A DNA stretch of 64,000 nt from RHLJ01 sp965222205 (GCA_965222205.1 OZ244932.1:3038001-3102000); one strand, 5' to 3'. Shown: positions 17,654 through 26,391, numbered from the stretch's first letter. Notes: a model not told the origin generated them from the letters alone. Numbers and translations: made by a program.

Positions 17654-18949
17654 ATGAAAAACTTTACAGGAATTCTTCTGACCCTCTCCTTAATCGCACT
17701 AAGCAGTACTGCTTGTAACAATACCGACAAAGAACTTATTGAAAAAGCCAGGGGTATTCATGATCGCGTCATCACTCTCGATACTCATGCAGACATTAAT
17801 ACCAGTAACTTTACGACAGATAGAAATTATACTCAGGATTTACCCACTCAGGTTACCCTTCCTAAAATGATAGAAGGAGGTTTGGACGTAGCCTGGTTTA
17901 TTGTTTATACCGGGCAGGATACGTTATCTGAAGAAGGATATGCCGCCGCGTATGAAAATGCCATTGATAAATTTGATGCTATTCACCGCCTGGTTGAAGA
18001 AATAGCTCCTGACCAGATTGATCTTGCCTTAACATCAGATGATGTTCGAAGAATCAGCGCCGAGGGAAAACTGGTTGCCATGATCGGTGTAGAAAATGCT
18101 TATCCGGTGGCAACCGATCTTAGCCGAATCGAAGAGTTTTACAATCGTGGAGCACGCTATATGTCGCTTGCTCATAATGGTCACAATCAGTTCAGCGATT
18201 CACACACAGGAGAACGAGATAGCATTTGGAGCTATAATGGAATAAGTGAGTTGGGGAAAGAAGCAATTAAGGAAATGAACCGGCTGGGAATCATGATAGA
18301 TATCTCTCACCCTTCTAAAGAAGCCAACTTACAAACTATGGCTTTATCTGAAGCACCTGTGATTGCATCTCATTCTTCAGCCCGGACTCTTAATCCTTCT
18401 GTAAGCCGAAGTTTGAGCGATGAAGAATTAATGGCTTTAAAAGAAAATGGAGGTGTTGTTCAAACTGTTGCCCTTAGAAGTTTTGTATACGCCGAAAAAC
18501 ATGCCGCATGGAGAGAAGCTGTTGCAGAAGTATTTGATACAGTGGCTGAAGAAGAAAACTTCGAGCAAAAAAGCAGATCAGAAATTCGCGAAATGGAAGC
18601 GGATGAACAGGATGCTTACTTCGAAAGATATCAGGAAATTCAGGCAATAGCCGAGCCAAGAATTGAAAAAGAAGTAACTGCTGAGCCTATCGATGTTGCA
18701 GACTTCGTAGATCATATTGATTATATGGTAGACCTTATTGGAATCGATCATGTTGGAATCAGTTCAGATTTCGATGGCGGAGGTGGCGTAACTGGCTGGG
18801 AAGATGCCTCTGAAACCTTTAATGTAACTTTAGAGCTGGTAAGAAGAGGGTATACTGAAGAAGAGATTGCGCAAATATGGAGCGGTAACCTTCTACGGGT
18901 TTTGGATGAAGTGCAGGCTAAAGCTGCCGAAATACAGGCCAAAGAATAA
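17654..18949 (+). CDS. Membrane dipeptidase (peptidase family M19), lipoprotein
   Basis: A 431-residue metallo-dipeptidase. The start MKNFTGILLTLSLIALSSTAC is a lipoprotein signal with Cys at 21. The M19 zinc ligands are visible: DTHAD (HxD) near residue 43-47, IGVENAYP near 145 for the bridging Glu, and SHSSAR near 242-247 with a conserved His, followed by the DHVGISSDFDGGGGV tract near 366-380. Family enzymes cut dipeptides, including those with a D residue, in the periplasm or on the membrane. Insertions near residues 290-340 (charged, Glu-rich) make it a little longer than the bacterial norm. It is monocistronic, 50 bp before dinB. Confidence 0.92.
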   Translation: MKNFTGILLTLSLIALSSTACNNTDKELIEKARGIHDRVITLDTHADINTSNFTTDRNYTQDLPTQVTLPKMIEGGLDVAWFIVYTGQDTLSEEGYAAAYENAIDKFDAIHRLVEEIAPDQIDLALTSDDVRRISAEGKLVAMIGVENAYPVATDLSRIEEFYNRGARYMSLAHNGHNQFSDSHTGERDSIWSYNGISELGKEAIKEMNRLGIMIDISHPSKEANLQTMALSEAPVIASHSSARTLNPSVSRSLSDEELMALKENGGVVQTVALRSFVYAEKHAAWREAVAEVFDTVAEEENFEQKSRSEIREMEADEQDAYFERYQEIQAIAEPRIEKEVTAEPIDVADFVDHIDYMVDLIGIDHVGISSDFDGGGGVTGWEDASETFNVTLELVRRGYTEEEIAQIWSGNLLRVLDEVQAKAAEIQAKE

Positions 18950-18998
18950 ACACCTTAGTCTATTCCATTCTTCCTGATTTATATGTATAATATATGTT

Positions 18999-20087
18999 AT
19001 GAATCAGGTTCCTCTAATACGGAAAATTATCCATGTGGATATGGATGCCTTCTTCGCAGCGGTAGAGCAGCGGGATAATCCTGAGCTTCGTGGAAAGCCT
19101 GTTATTGTAGGAGGAAAGCCGGGGGGGCGAGGAGTAGTTTCCACCTGTAGTTACGAGGCGCGCAAATATGGCGTTCACTCTGCCATGCCTACCAACGAGG
19201 CCTATCGACTTTGTCCCCATGGTATTTTTGTGAAAGCAAACTTTGAAGCATATAAAGAAGCTTCAACAATCATTAGGGAAATCTTCTTTGAATATACCGA
19301 TCTGGTTGAGCCGCTTTCTATGGACGAGGCTTTTCTGGATGTGACTGAAAACCACAAAGGAAATCCGTCTGCCACATTGGTAGCAAAAGAAATTCGGGCC
19401 CGAATATTTGAGGAGACTCAGCTTACTGCATCGGCCGGAGTTGCCCCTAATAAGTTTATCGCAAAAGTAGCCTCCGATCTGGATAAACCCGATGGTTTGA
19501 CAGTAATTACTCCTGATCAAATGGAGGTTTTCCTGGAAGAGTTAGACATCAAAAAATTCTTTGGGGTTGGAAAAGCCACTCAAAAGAAAATGCATGCTCT
19601 TGGCATTAAAACCGGAGCTGATTTAAAGAAGTGGACAGAAATAGATCTGGTGAAAGCGTTCGGAAAATCTGGTCGGCATTATTACAAAATTGTTCGTGGT
19701 ATTGATAACCGGGATGTAAAACCACATCGAACCCGAAAATCTTATGGCAAAGAGCGAACATTTTCTGAGGATGTAAATGATTTAGCCTGGGTTAATACCT
19801 TTTTGGATGAATTGGCTGAAAGTATCTCAGAAGGGATGCAGAAAATCCCTACGGCTGGAAAAACCATCACACTCAAAGTCCGCTACAAAAACTTCGATAC
19901 CATTACCCGAAGTCAATCCTTGACTCATTACACCAACAAGAAGGAAGAAATTTCTACCATAGCTCGCCAGTTACTGGAACAAACTGAAGCAGCTACTAGA
20001 GAAATTCGTTTGCTGGGTATTTCACTTTCTAACCTAAACCTGATTGAAAAAGAATATTGGGAACAGTTGGAGTTGGGGATAGTTTGA
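18999..20087 (+). CDS. dinB: DNA polymerase IV
   Basis: A 362-residue Y-family polymerase for translesion synthesis. The catalytic acidic residues are in HVDMDAFFAAVEQ near residue 12-24 and PLSMDEAFLDVT near 101-112; the fingers tract GGRGVVSTCSYEARKYGVHSAMP is normal. TASAGVAPNKFIAKVASD near 137-154, then the helix-hairpin-helix thumb (FGVGKATQKKMHALGI) and the little finger with KSYGKERTF. The C-terminus lacks a recognisable clamp-binding peptide of the QLxLF type; the end reads EQLELGIV, which may serve as one. It is followed directly by the tandem AGGTGAG repeat that opens the four-helix-bundle element. Confidence 0.95.
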   Translation: MNQVPLIRKIIHVDMDAFFAAVEQRDNPELRGKPVIVGGKPGGRGVVSTCSYEARKYGVHSAMPTNEAYRLCPHGIFVKANFEAYKEASTIIREIFFEYTDLVEPLSMDEAFLDVTENHKGNPSATLVAKEIRARIFEETQLTASAGVAPNKFIAKVASDLDKPDGLTVITPDQMEVFLEELDIKKFFGVGKATQKKMHALGIKTGADLKKWTEIDLVKAFGKSGRHYYKIVRGIDNRDVKPHRTRKSYGKERTFSEDVNDLAWVNTFLDELAESISEGMQKIPTAGKTITLKVRYKNFDTITRSQSLTHYTNKKEEISTIARQLLEQTEAATREIRLLGISLSNLNLIEKEYWEQLELGIV

Positions 20088-20089
20088 TA

Positions 20090-20124
20090 AAGTGAAAGGT
20101 GAGAGGTGAGAGGTGAGAGGTGAA
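20090..20124 (+). repeat. Left repeat of the four-helix-bundle element (AGGTGAG x4)
   Basis: Three bases after the dinB stop begins AAGTGAA followed by four tandem 7-bp units AGGTGAG, AGGTGAG, AGGTGAG and AGGTGAA (20097-20124). The first 20 bases match, in inverted orientation and with one indel and one mismatch, the sequence at 20581-20601 on the other side of the small gene at 20133. Together they look like terminal inverted repeats. Confidence 0.8.
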
Positions 20125-20132
20125 CGTATTAT

Positions 20133-20531
20133 TTATTTAGCATTTCTCCTATCTACTATCATGGTATTGAGCAATTTAATTATTGATGTAAGGATTTCTG
20201 CTCTACTTAAGAAAACCTCTTCGCCCAATATATGCCTGCTTTTGTAGTACCAATCTTTTGCTTCTCTTGCCGATCCAAGTGATATCTCATAAAATCTCGC
20301 CTTTTCTTTATTAGACTTCCTTGAATATCCTTCGACAATATTGGCGCTTACAGACCCAACACTTCTATATAATTGATCTGCTAATGAGTAAATCCGTTTC
20401 TCTAAAATCTTTCCGGTATCAATCCAACATATATCGGAAAGGAATAAGCTTAATCTGTACACTTCCATTTTCCAGGATGGATCATTCTTTATTACATTTG
20501 AAACCTTGGATTCCCAGCTTTTATAATTCAT
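20133..20531 (-). CDS. Four-helix-bundle protein (S23 / rRNA intervening-sequence family)
   Basis: A 132-residue helical protein with the S23 signature: KRIYSLADQLYRSVGSVSANIVEGYSRKSNKEKARFYEISLGSAREAKDWYYKS, seen around residues 45-97, followed by a final helix. Proteins of this family are encoded in insertions within 23S rRNA genes of Leptospira and others, and also at many chromosomal sites in Bacteroidota; the biochemical role is not settled. Here the gene stands between dinB and a sigma-factor gene, on the strand opposite to both, and is bracketed by inverted GGTGAGAGGTGA-type repeats (20090-20124 and 20581-20601), which suggests it arrived as a unit. Start at the ATG at 20531. Confidence 0.85.
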   Translation of the reverse strand: MNYKSWESKVSNVIKNDPSWKMEVYRLSLFLSDICWIDTGKILEKRIYSLADQLYRSVGSVSANIVEGYSRKSNKEKARFYEISLGSAREAKDWYYKSRHILGEEVFLSRAEILTSIIKLLNTMIVDRRNAK

Positions 20532-20580
20532 CTTTCTTCAGTAAGACCTATCTAAACTCATAACCTTACAATAATAATTT

Positions 20581-20601
20581 TCACCTCTCACCGTATCACT
20601 T
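20581..20601 (-). repeat. Right repeat of the four-helix-bundle element
   Basis: Read on the minus strand this is AAGTGATACGGTGAGAGGTGA, which pairs with AAGTGAAAGGTGAGAGGTGA at 20090-20109 apart from one indel and one mismatch. It lies 50 bp upstream of the start of the four-helix-bundle gene and 91 bp before the sigma-factor start. Confidence 0.75.
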
Positions 20602-20691
20602 AATTCCCTCTCTTAATCCCTTTATTTAAACCAATAAAACTATCTTAACCTTAAGCTCGTCTTAACCCTGAAACCAGTTTCGGGAGCCGAA

Positions 20692-21276
20692 TTGAAATAC
20701 GAACACATGGAAGATGCACAACTTGTTCAGGATTTTTTAGGTGGAAATCACCAGGCATTTAATGTGCTGATCAAGCGCTGGCAGGATAAAATTCATCACT
20801 TTGCGTACCGATATTTTGCCAGCAGTGATGATGCCGCCGAGATTACTCAAAAAACCTTCATTAAAGCGTATCAAAAGCTGAATACACTTGAAGATGCATC
20901 CAAATTTGGTTCCTGGTTATATCGAATTGCAAACAACCTTTGCCTGGATGAACTAAAACGAGCTGGGCGAAAACGTGCAACTTCACTTGAAGCTTTAAAA
21001 ACAGCTCCACAAACAGAAGTAGCCAGTTCGGCAGATGAGAAGTTAGTGAGAAATGAGGCTCTGGTATTGCTTCATAAAGCACTGCTTCAGCTACCGGTTG
21101 ACCAACGAATGGTGGTAATAATGAAAGAATATGAAGGACTGACTTTCAGAGAAATAGCAGAAATTTTAGACGAATCAGAAAACACCATTAAATCAAGAAT
21201 GTATTATGGACTCCGAACGCTTAAGAAGACGTTCGATTCCTGGAATATCAACCAAGAGGTATTTAATTATGACTAG
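20692..21276 (+). CDS. ECF-type RNA polymerase sigma factor
   Basis: A 194-residue sigma-70 family protein with regions 2 and 4 only. Region 2: DFLGGNHQAFNVLIKRWQDKIHHFAYRYFASSDDAAEITQKTFIKAYQKL and FGSWLYRIANNLCLDELKR. Region 4: LPVDQRMVVIMKEYEGLTFREIAEILDESENTIKSRMYYGLRTLKK. I keep the TTG start at 20692 because GGGAG lies 5 bases upstream; the first in-frame ATG, at 20707, has no ribosome site. The stop overlaps the start of the downstream anti-sigma-like gene by 8 bp, so the two are translationally coupled. The module is likely an envelope-response switch. Confidence 0.92.
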   Translation: MKYEHMEDAQLVQDFLGGNHQAFNVLIKRWQDKIHHFAYRYFASSDDAAEITQKTFIKAYQKLNTLEDASKFGSWLYRIANNLCLDELKRAGRKRATSLEALKTAPQTEVASSADEKLVRNEALVLLHKALLQLPVDQRMVVIMKEYEGLTFREIAEILDESENTIKSRMYYGLRTLKKTFDSWNINQEVFNYD

Positions 21277-21952
21277 AGAAGAAGCACAAATCCTGTTAAT
21301 GGATTACATATATGGAGAGCTGGGTGAGGAGCAATCCCACGAGCTCGAGCTCTTCCTTAAAGCCGACAATGAATTAAGACAAGAGTTTGAGGAACTGACA
21401 CAAACCCGTTCCATGCTCCAACATCTCCCGGTACAGAATCCCGCAGAGCAGTTGGTAATTATGGAACCAGATAAAGAGACTTCATCAACTTCTGAAAGCT
21501 GGTGGAACAACCTTTCTTCTCTGCTGATCCCTCAATCAAGCTTTGGAAAGGCGGGCTTTGCCATGGCTACTTTTGTCTTCCTGTTTTTTGTGATGGGAGC
21601 TTTCGCTGATATGAATATTTCAGCCGGAGGTGATGGATTTACCATGACCTTTGGTGAACTACCTCCGGCACAAACAGGCTACACCGCTGCCCAGGTTGAG
21701 ATGATCATCAATCAGGTCCAACAGGAAAATGCCGAGATGATTAATGAATATGTACTTGCTGCACAGGAACAACAGGAGGCTCAATTTGAGCAGACCCTGT
21801 CCACCTTTGCACAGTATCTGGATAACAGAAGGGAGTCTGATCTGGAACTGTTTAATTACAGTTTAACCAGCCTCGAAGAAACTACTTATGACCGCTTTCG
21901 GCAAACCGATCAGGTGTTAGGCGAAATCATACAAACCGTAAGCACAAACTAA
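21269..21952 (+). CDS. Putative anti-sigma factor, single-pass membrane protein
   Basis: A 227-residue protein starting at the ATG at 21269 inside the sigma-factor stop region (8-bp overlap); the frame is open upstream but only within the sigma gene. The N-terminal 50 residues (MTREEAQILLMDYIYGELGEEQSHELELFLKADNELRQEFEEL) match the anti-sigma N-terminal helix bundle that sequesters ECF sigmas, without the zinc-binding HxxxCxxC motif. A membrane helix follows at about 111-130 (AGFAMATFVFLFFVMGAFA), and the outer part is a Gln/Glu-rich, likely coiled-coil domain (about 155-225). It should bind the sigma at 20692 and respond to a periplasmic signal. Confidence 0.8.
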   Translation: MTREEAQILLMDYIYGELGEEQSHELELFLKADNELRQEFEELTQTRSMLQHLPVQNPAEQLVIMEPDKETSSTSESWWNNLSSLLIPQSSFGKAGFAMATFVFLFFVMGAFADMNISAGGDGFTMTFGELPPAQTGYTAAQVEMIINQVQQENAEMINEYVLAAQEQQEAQFEQTLSTFAQYLDNRRESDLELFNYSLTSLEETTYDRFRQTDQVLGEIIQTVSTN

Positions 21953-21971
21953 ATTCAAACAAGGAAAACCA

Positions 21972-23171
21972 ATGAAAAACATATACAAATATCTACTGAT
22001 CGGATTGTTGAGTATTACTTTTACTCCAATCGAAACATTTGCTCAGGCTATAGACGCCAACCGCATGAACCGCGATATCAACATCATGGAAAATATTCTA
22101 AGTGAATTATTTCGCGCAACAGTTGTCTCAGGCAATGAAGGAACCGTCGTTATAAACGGTAGCGGTTATCTCCGCGGAAGTAATGATACCCGAGGAACCT
22201 ACCTGCCCGGTTTCGGAATCATTTTTATGGTCTCCAATCCCGCAAACAAAGGTTTTTATGTTACCTCACAGGGAAGCAGTTCATCAAAATATACCTTCTA
22301 TTATGATAATGATGGTGACGAAGACCCTACAATTGACGAAAAATCTATCACCAATCGCATCAAAGAGTTTCTGAAAGATTATGGATCAACCATTGGACAG
22401 CTCAGGAGCGATGAGAAAGTGATGGTAATTTATGGGTCTAAAAGTAATAGTGGCGTACTCTATTATAGAGTAAGTGGAAACCGACTTCAAAGCTCTGATG
22501 AAAAAGAAGAAATTCCGGTGATTTCAGTCTCTGCCACTGTGAGCGACTTAAATGATTATCGTTCCGGGAAACTGAATGCATCAGGACTTGATTCAAGACT
22601 GGAAGTCGCTACGTCTGAAGACAAGGAATATCTCGACTTAAAAGTAATGGGTAATATTTTTGAGACAGCCTTGAAAGATCAGGAAGGCGAAGCTTTCAGA
22701 CTTACCGGAGGAGGCGTTAGTTATATGATGCTTGAAAATTTTGGAGCTCTCTATTCTTTGGATGTTCGTTACGATGAGTTTGGCCGGGCCTCTCTTTTAC
22801 TTAGAAACTTAGAGGGTCGGGTTAGGTCGCAAGCTTTAGCTGAACTTACTGCGGTAGGTCAGGCCAGAAAAAATGAACAAGCAGAAGCTCAGAATTATGA
22901 GGAGCGTAAAAAAGAGCTGGAACAAAATCTTTCCAGGGCTTATGAAGAGCTAGTATCTAATATCAAAGAGTACATTGTAGATTATGGGCGAACCCTCAAC
23001 TCTTTGGAGAGTGATCAGTTTCTGTTACTTTCAGTAAATATTAATGGTCGCTACGAAAATATTCCCGGAAGACTGGATATCCAGATCAAAAAATCTGTTC
23101 TCGAACAGTTAGATCGGGGACGAATTGACAGAGAAGAAGCACTAAATCAGGTTGTTGTTACTGAATACTAG
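21972..23171 (+). CDS. Secreted protein of the sigma/anti-sigma operon, unknown function
   Basis: A 399-residue protein with a signal peptide (MKNIYKYLLIGLLSITFTPIETFAQ). The mature part opens with NRMNRDINIMENILSELFR and a beta-rich section (GTVVINGSGYLRGSNDTRGTYLPGFGIIFMV), then a mixed domain with a charged helical tract (AEAQNYEERKKELEQNLSRAYEELVSNIKEY) near residues 290-325. I do not recognise a family. It is 19 bp after the anti-sigma gene and ends at a strong terminator, so it is the third gene of that operon and a candidate output or signal-sensing partner of the regulatory pair. Confidence 0.75.
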   Translation: MKNIYKYLLIGLLSITFTPIETFAQAIDANRMNRDINIMENILSELFRATVVSGNEGTVVINGSGYLRGSNDTRGTYLPGFGIIFMVSNPANKGFYVTSQGSSSSKYTFYYDNDGDEDPTIDEKSITNRIKEFLKDYGSTIGQLRSDEKVMVIYGSKSNSGVLYYRVSGNRLQSSDEKEEIPVISVSATVSDLNDYRSGKLNASGLDSRLEVATSEDKEYLDLKVMGNIFETALKDQEGEAFRLTGGGVSYMMLENFGALYSLDVRYDEFGRASLLLRNLEGRVRSQALAELTAVGQARKNEQAEAQNYEERKKELEQNLSRAYEELVSNIKEYIVDYGRTLNSLESDQFLLLSVNINGRYENIPGRLDIQIKKSVLEQLDRGRIDREEALNQVVVTEY

Positions 23172-23194
23172 AGTTTAAATTCATTCATAAGCGA

Positions 23195-23228
23195 GCCGCA
23201 TTAACAGAAATGTTGATGCGGCTTTTTT
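23195..23228 (+). terminator. Rho-independent terminator with GAAA tetraloop
   Basis: A 12-bp stem (GCCGCATTAACA pairing with TGTTGATGCGGC, one G-U pair) closed by a GAAA loop and followed by six T. It ends the sigma/anti-sigma/secreted-protein operon 23 bp after the stop at 23171. Confidence 0.92.
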
Positions 23229-23242
23229 ATGGAATATATCCT

Positions 23243-23830
23243 CTATTTAAGAACAAACTCCCTTTCCTCTTCCATTGCCATATGCAGCCTTTCCTCATAT
23301 TCTTCCGCATCAATTTCAACACAACCAAACTGAGCTAAATGATCGGTGTAGAATTGTGTATCCCAAAGCGAAAACCCATTCTTCTTCAATATTTGGTGAC
23401 AATAATATAACCCCACTTTATCTGCTTCAGGTTCTGTTTTAAACATGCTTTCTCCAAAGAAGGCAGATTGTAAATGTACTCCATATAATCCTCCTATAAG
23501 CTCCTCATCTAAATAAACCTCTACACTGTGTGCGTGACCGGCCTGATTTAATACATCATAAGAGTTCACAATCAAGTCATTAATCCAGGTGGTTTCCCGG
23601 CTGGCACAAGCCTTAACTACCTCTCTGAATTGAGTATCAACTTTTACTTCAAACCTTTGCTGTCGAACAATCCGCTGCACGTTCTTTGAGATATGAAAAT
23701 TTTCTATCGGAATAATGCCTCGTTTCGAGGCCGAGTACCAATCCACCCCGTCCGCATCTTTACTTTCTGCCATTGGGAAGATACCCTGAGCGTAGGCAGA
23801 GAGCAGGTTTTCGGGGGGGATGATGTTCAT
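23243..23830 (-). CDS. aat: Leucyl/phenylalanyl-tRNA--protein transferase
   Basis: A 195-residue enzyme that adds Leu or Phe from charged tRNA to proteins with N-terminal Arg or Lys, marking them for ClpAP/ClpS decay. The family opening PPENLLSAYAQGIFPMAESKDADGVDWYSASKRGIIPIENFHISKNVQRIVRQQRFEV is intact, followed by ETTWINDLIVNSYDVLNQAGHAHSVEVYLDEELIGGLYGVHLQSAFFGESMF and DTQFYTDHLAQFGCVEI. It is a little shorter than the E. coli protein (234 residues), lacking the N-terminal subdomain as in related Bacteroidota. Upstream lies a cargo-free palindromic repeat unit (23863-23936). Confidence 0.93.
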   Translation of the reverse strand: MNIIPPENLLSAYAQGIFPMAESKDADGVDWYSASKRGIIPIENFHISKNVQRIVRQQRFEVKVDTQFREVVKACASRETTWINDLIVNSYDVLNQAGHAHSVEVYLDEELIGGLYGVHLQSAFFGESMFKTEPEADKVGLYYCHQILKKNGFSLWDTQFYTDHLAQFGCVEIDAEEYEERLHMAMEEEREFVLK

Positions 23831-23862
23831 TGTTTAGTGTTAAGGTATCCGGGGGGTTTTAA

Positions 23863-23936
23863 TTGTCATCCCTGCGCAGGCAGGGATCTGGATTTAATAA
23901 CAAAGATCAGGATTCCTGCCTGCGCAGGAATGACAA
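23863..23936. repeat. 74-bp palindromic unit with 26-bp terminal inverted repeats (GTCATCCCTGCG family)
   Basis: The left arm (TTGTCATCCCTGCGCAGGCA, continuing GGGATC) and the reverse complement of the right arm agree at 24 of 26 positions, around a short AT-rich middle. Each arm also contains a smaller inner palindrome (CCTGCGCAGGCAGG). It lies between aat and the metalloprotease gene. Related units are at 27196, 41243-41490 and 41881. Confidence 0.88.
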
Positions 23937-23979
23937 AATATTTTCCTAAGTCATAGACCCCACAACTCACCCCTCAAAA

Positions 23980-26391
23980 CTAATAGTTGCAATACAACAT
24001 CGGGCCGGAACCGATCGGAGAACCCGGTGGTGGTGAAAGCGTACGTGGAGATTCGAATTCTGCCGGATCATCCATGTAACTTTCGATCATAATTGAAGCC
24101 TGCATAGCAACCGGATCATCCCGCTCATTCAACATTTCTTCAAGCTCCACCAATTTTCCTAATACAATTGCTTTGGTTAATGGATTCGTCTGACTGGATA
24201 CATGTAGATTAATCAGGTTCACGACTACTAAATGATTCACCACTTTCTGAATAGAGCCCAGATAGTTGTCTCCCGCACGTTTTTCCCAAGAATGTTCGAT
24301 CAACTCATCAATGGTTTCTGATAAACTCAGATTTCCATCTCTTGCTCCATATTCTACCAATCGATTTGCTCTTTGAGGATGTAAGATCAGGCTGATTGGA
24401 ACATCAGCGGCTGTCTCAGCTATTGCAAGCGCATCTAGCGAAGGGCCTGTATTTCCTCTGAAAAGTTCACGCGAAGAGCTTATTCCAGCCGGACGAGTAG
24501 GAATCATATCCAGAAGATTTTCGGGTAAAGCCAGCACCTCCGGATCGATAGCCATCAACATTTCCTGCAACGCTTTTCGCTGTGTTCTCGCATCTACAAT
24601 TTGTGGTGTTGGTTGATTGTCTCCCCGAAGTTTATAGGTATAATCTAGTCCGCCAATCAGTTTCACGGTCCCTTCCAGCTGATATCTGTGAAATAAATAA
24701 ATCGGAACCAGTACATCCTCTAAATAAGTCATGGGTGTTCCCATTGGGATGTTTGCCTCCCCAAAGTTACCGAGTGCAATTTTACGAACTTCCAGAATAT
24801 GAGAAAGCTGTAATGCAGGATCATCACCATATTCCCAAAGATGTGCATAAGGGTGGGCACCACCCTGTGGACGTGCGTCGCTATCAGAAATATATTTTAA
24901 TCCTTCAGCGTGAGCATTCTCTAAGATCTCATTCAATGCTTCGGCTTCATTGGTTCCTTCAGGAAAGTCCTGATAGCCGAATTCGATAGTTACTTTATCC
25001 CAATCGCCAATTTTGTCATCATAAGCGTCGTCTAAGTTAAGCTCACCATTCACTATATCTACTTTGGGATGCGGATAATCCATCACTGACGCCCGGTCGT
25101 TTACACTGGCGGCAAAGTTGTGATAAATACCTAGAGTGTGACCAATTTCATGGGCCGAAAGCTGCCGGATTCTGGCCAATGCCATCTCCAGCATACGAGG
25201 ATCTTCTTCTGCTCCTTCTTCAAACGGAGCAAGTAATCCGGTCGCGATCATATAATCCTGACGAACTCTGAGCGACCCCAACAGCACATTCCCTTTGATG
25301 ATCTCTCCGGTTCTTGGATCAACTACAGAGCCGCCATACGACCAGCCACGGGTTGATCTGTGCACCCAGTTAATCACATTGTACCGAATATCAAGGGGAT
25401 GAGCATCGTCAGGGAGCACTCGCACCTGAAAGGCCTCTTTATAACCGGCTGCCTCAAATGCCTGGTTCCACCAGCGACCTCCTTCGAGCAGAGCACTTCT
25501 TACCGGCTCAGGAGTTCCGTTATCCAAATAATAAATGATCGGCTCAACTGCTTCACTGACTTCAGCCTCCGGATTTTTTTTCTCCAGTCTATGTCGGTTG
25601 ATAAAACGCACCATCATAGGTTCATCAATCGGAGAAGCGTAGTCCATAAATGACGTTGCATAAAATCCGCCACGGGGATCAAACATACGTGGCTCATAAT
25701 TATCATCCGGAAGCTCTACAAAAGAATGATGCTGTCTAATTGTGATTGATGTTGGAGATGGAACCACAGACCGAACTTGCCCTCCCGGATTGCTACCTCC
25801 AAAGGTAAGCATGGTTTCAAACTCAGAATTCTTTGGAAAGTTGAAGGTTCCTTCCGCATATAATGATGAGCGATTCTTATCAAGACTGTAGTTTCCTTCT
25901 CCGCGACCTCTCAATCTGCCAACTACATTATGGGCATCCTGAATTAAAAAAGGAGTGAGATCGATCAGGTAACTTCCACTTTCCTCAGCCTCAATGTTAA
26001 ACGCGTGAAGCACAGAAGAAGCAAAGGCTTCACGAACCGATTTCTTTTCGAGTTCATTATCTGATCGGGCGATATAATCAAGGTTTGGCTGAATCATGAA
26101 AAGCTTAGAGCCTCGCTTTTCAAAATAAACGATCCGTTCACCTCCCTGTTGACTTCGATCCAATCCAATATCATTCGAACCAACGCCCGCCGCCAGATAA
26201 TTAGCGTACAAAAATTGTTCGTTGAGTTCGTCCACTTTCAGCCAAAGTTGGTCATTGGCTTCGTCATAGTAATAATCAAAAAAGCCTTCGGTAACTTCAA
26301 GGCCTTCCGTTTTTTCAGAAATGGTAGGGATTTGGGCAGTCAGATTAGTAAAAAGTAATGCCCCGACCAGAAATAAAAATGCGCGTTTCAT
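23980..26391 (-). CDS. Secreted zinc-dependent metalloprotease (DUF5117/DUF4953-type zincin)
   Basis: An 803-residue exported protein with signal peptide MKRAFLFLVGALLFTNLTAQ. Residues about 30-270 match the DUF5117-type N-terminal domain (EGFFDYYYDEANDQLWLKVDELNEQFLYAN). The catalytic domain carries the extended zincin motif HEIGHTLGIYH at 414-424 and a Met-turn-like ASVMDYP at 434-440, giving three His ligands and the catalytic Glu. The C-terminal part resembles DUF4953. It presumably digests proteins in the periplasm or outside. Its 5' leader (26402-26471) is closely related to that of the adjacent gene at 26487, so both are probably under the same control. Confidence 0.9.
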   Translation of the reverse strand: MKRAFLFLVGALLFTNLTAQIPTISEKTEGLEVTEGFFDYYYDEANDQLWLKVDELNEQFLYANYLAAGVGSNDIGLDRSQQGGERIVYFEKRGSKLFMIQPNLDYIARSDNELEKKSVREAFASSVLHAFNIEAEESGSYLIDLTPFLIQDAHNVVGRLRGRGEGNYSLDKNRSSLYAEGTFNFPKNSEFETMLTFGGSNPGGQVRSVVPSPTSITIRQHHSFVELPDDNYEPRMFDPRGGFYATSFMDYASPIDEPMMVRFINRHRLEKKNPEAEVSEAVEPIIYYLDNGTPEPVRSALLEGGRWWNQAFEAAGYKEAFQVRVLPDDAHPLDIRYNVINWVHRSTRGWSYGGSVVDPRTGEIIKGNVLLGSLRVRQDYMIATGLLAPFEEGAEEDPRMLEMALARIRQLSAHEIGHTLGIYHNFAASVNDRASVMDYPHPKVDIVNGELNLDDAYDDKIGDWDKVTIEFGYQDFPEGTNEAEALNEILENAHAEGLKYISDSDARPQGGAHPYAHLWEYGDDPALQLSHILEVRKIALGNFGEANIPMGTPMTYLEDVLVPIYLFHRYQLEGTVKLIGGLDYTYKLRGDNQPTPQIVDARTQRKALQEMLMAIDPEVLALPENLLDMIPTRPAGISSSRELFRGNTGPSLDALAIAETAADVPISLILHPQRANRLVEYGARDGNLSLSETIDELIEHSWEKRAGDNYLGSIQKVVNHLVVVNLINLHVSSQTNPLTKAIVLGKLVELEEMLNERDDPVAMQASIMIESYMDDPAEFESPRTLSPPPGSPIGSGPMLYCNY

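Noticed and set aside
19014..19520. Minus-strand frames inside dinB
   Set aside because: Antisense shadows of a clear polymerase gene with intact motifs.
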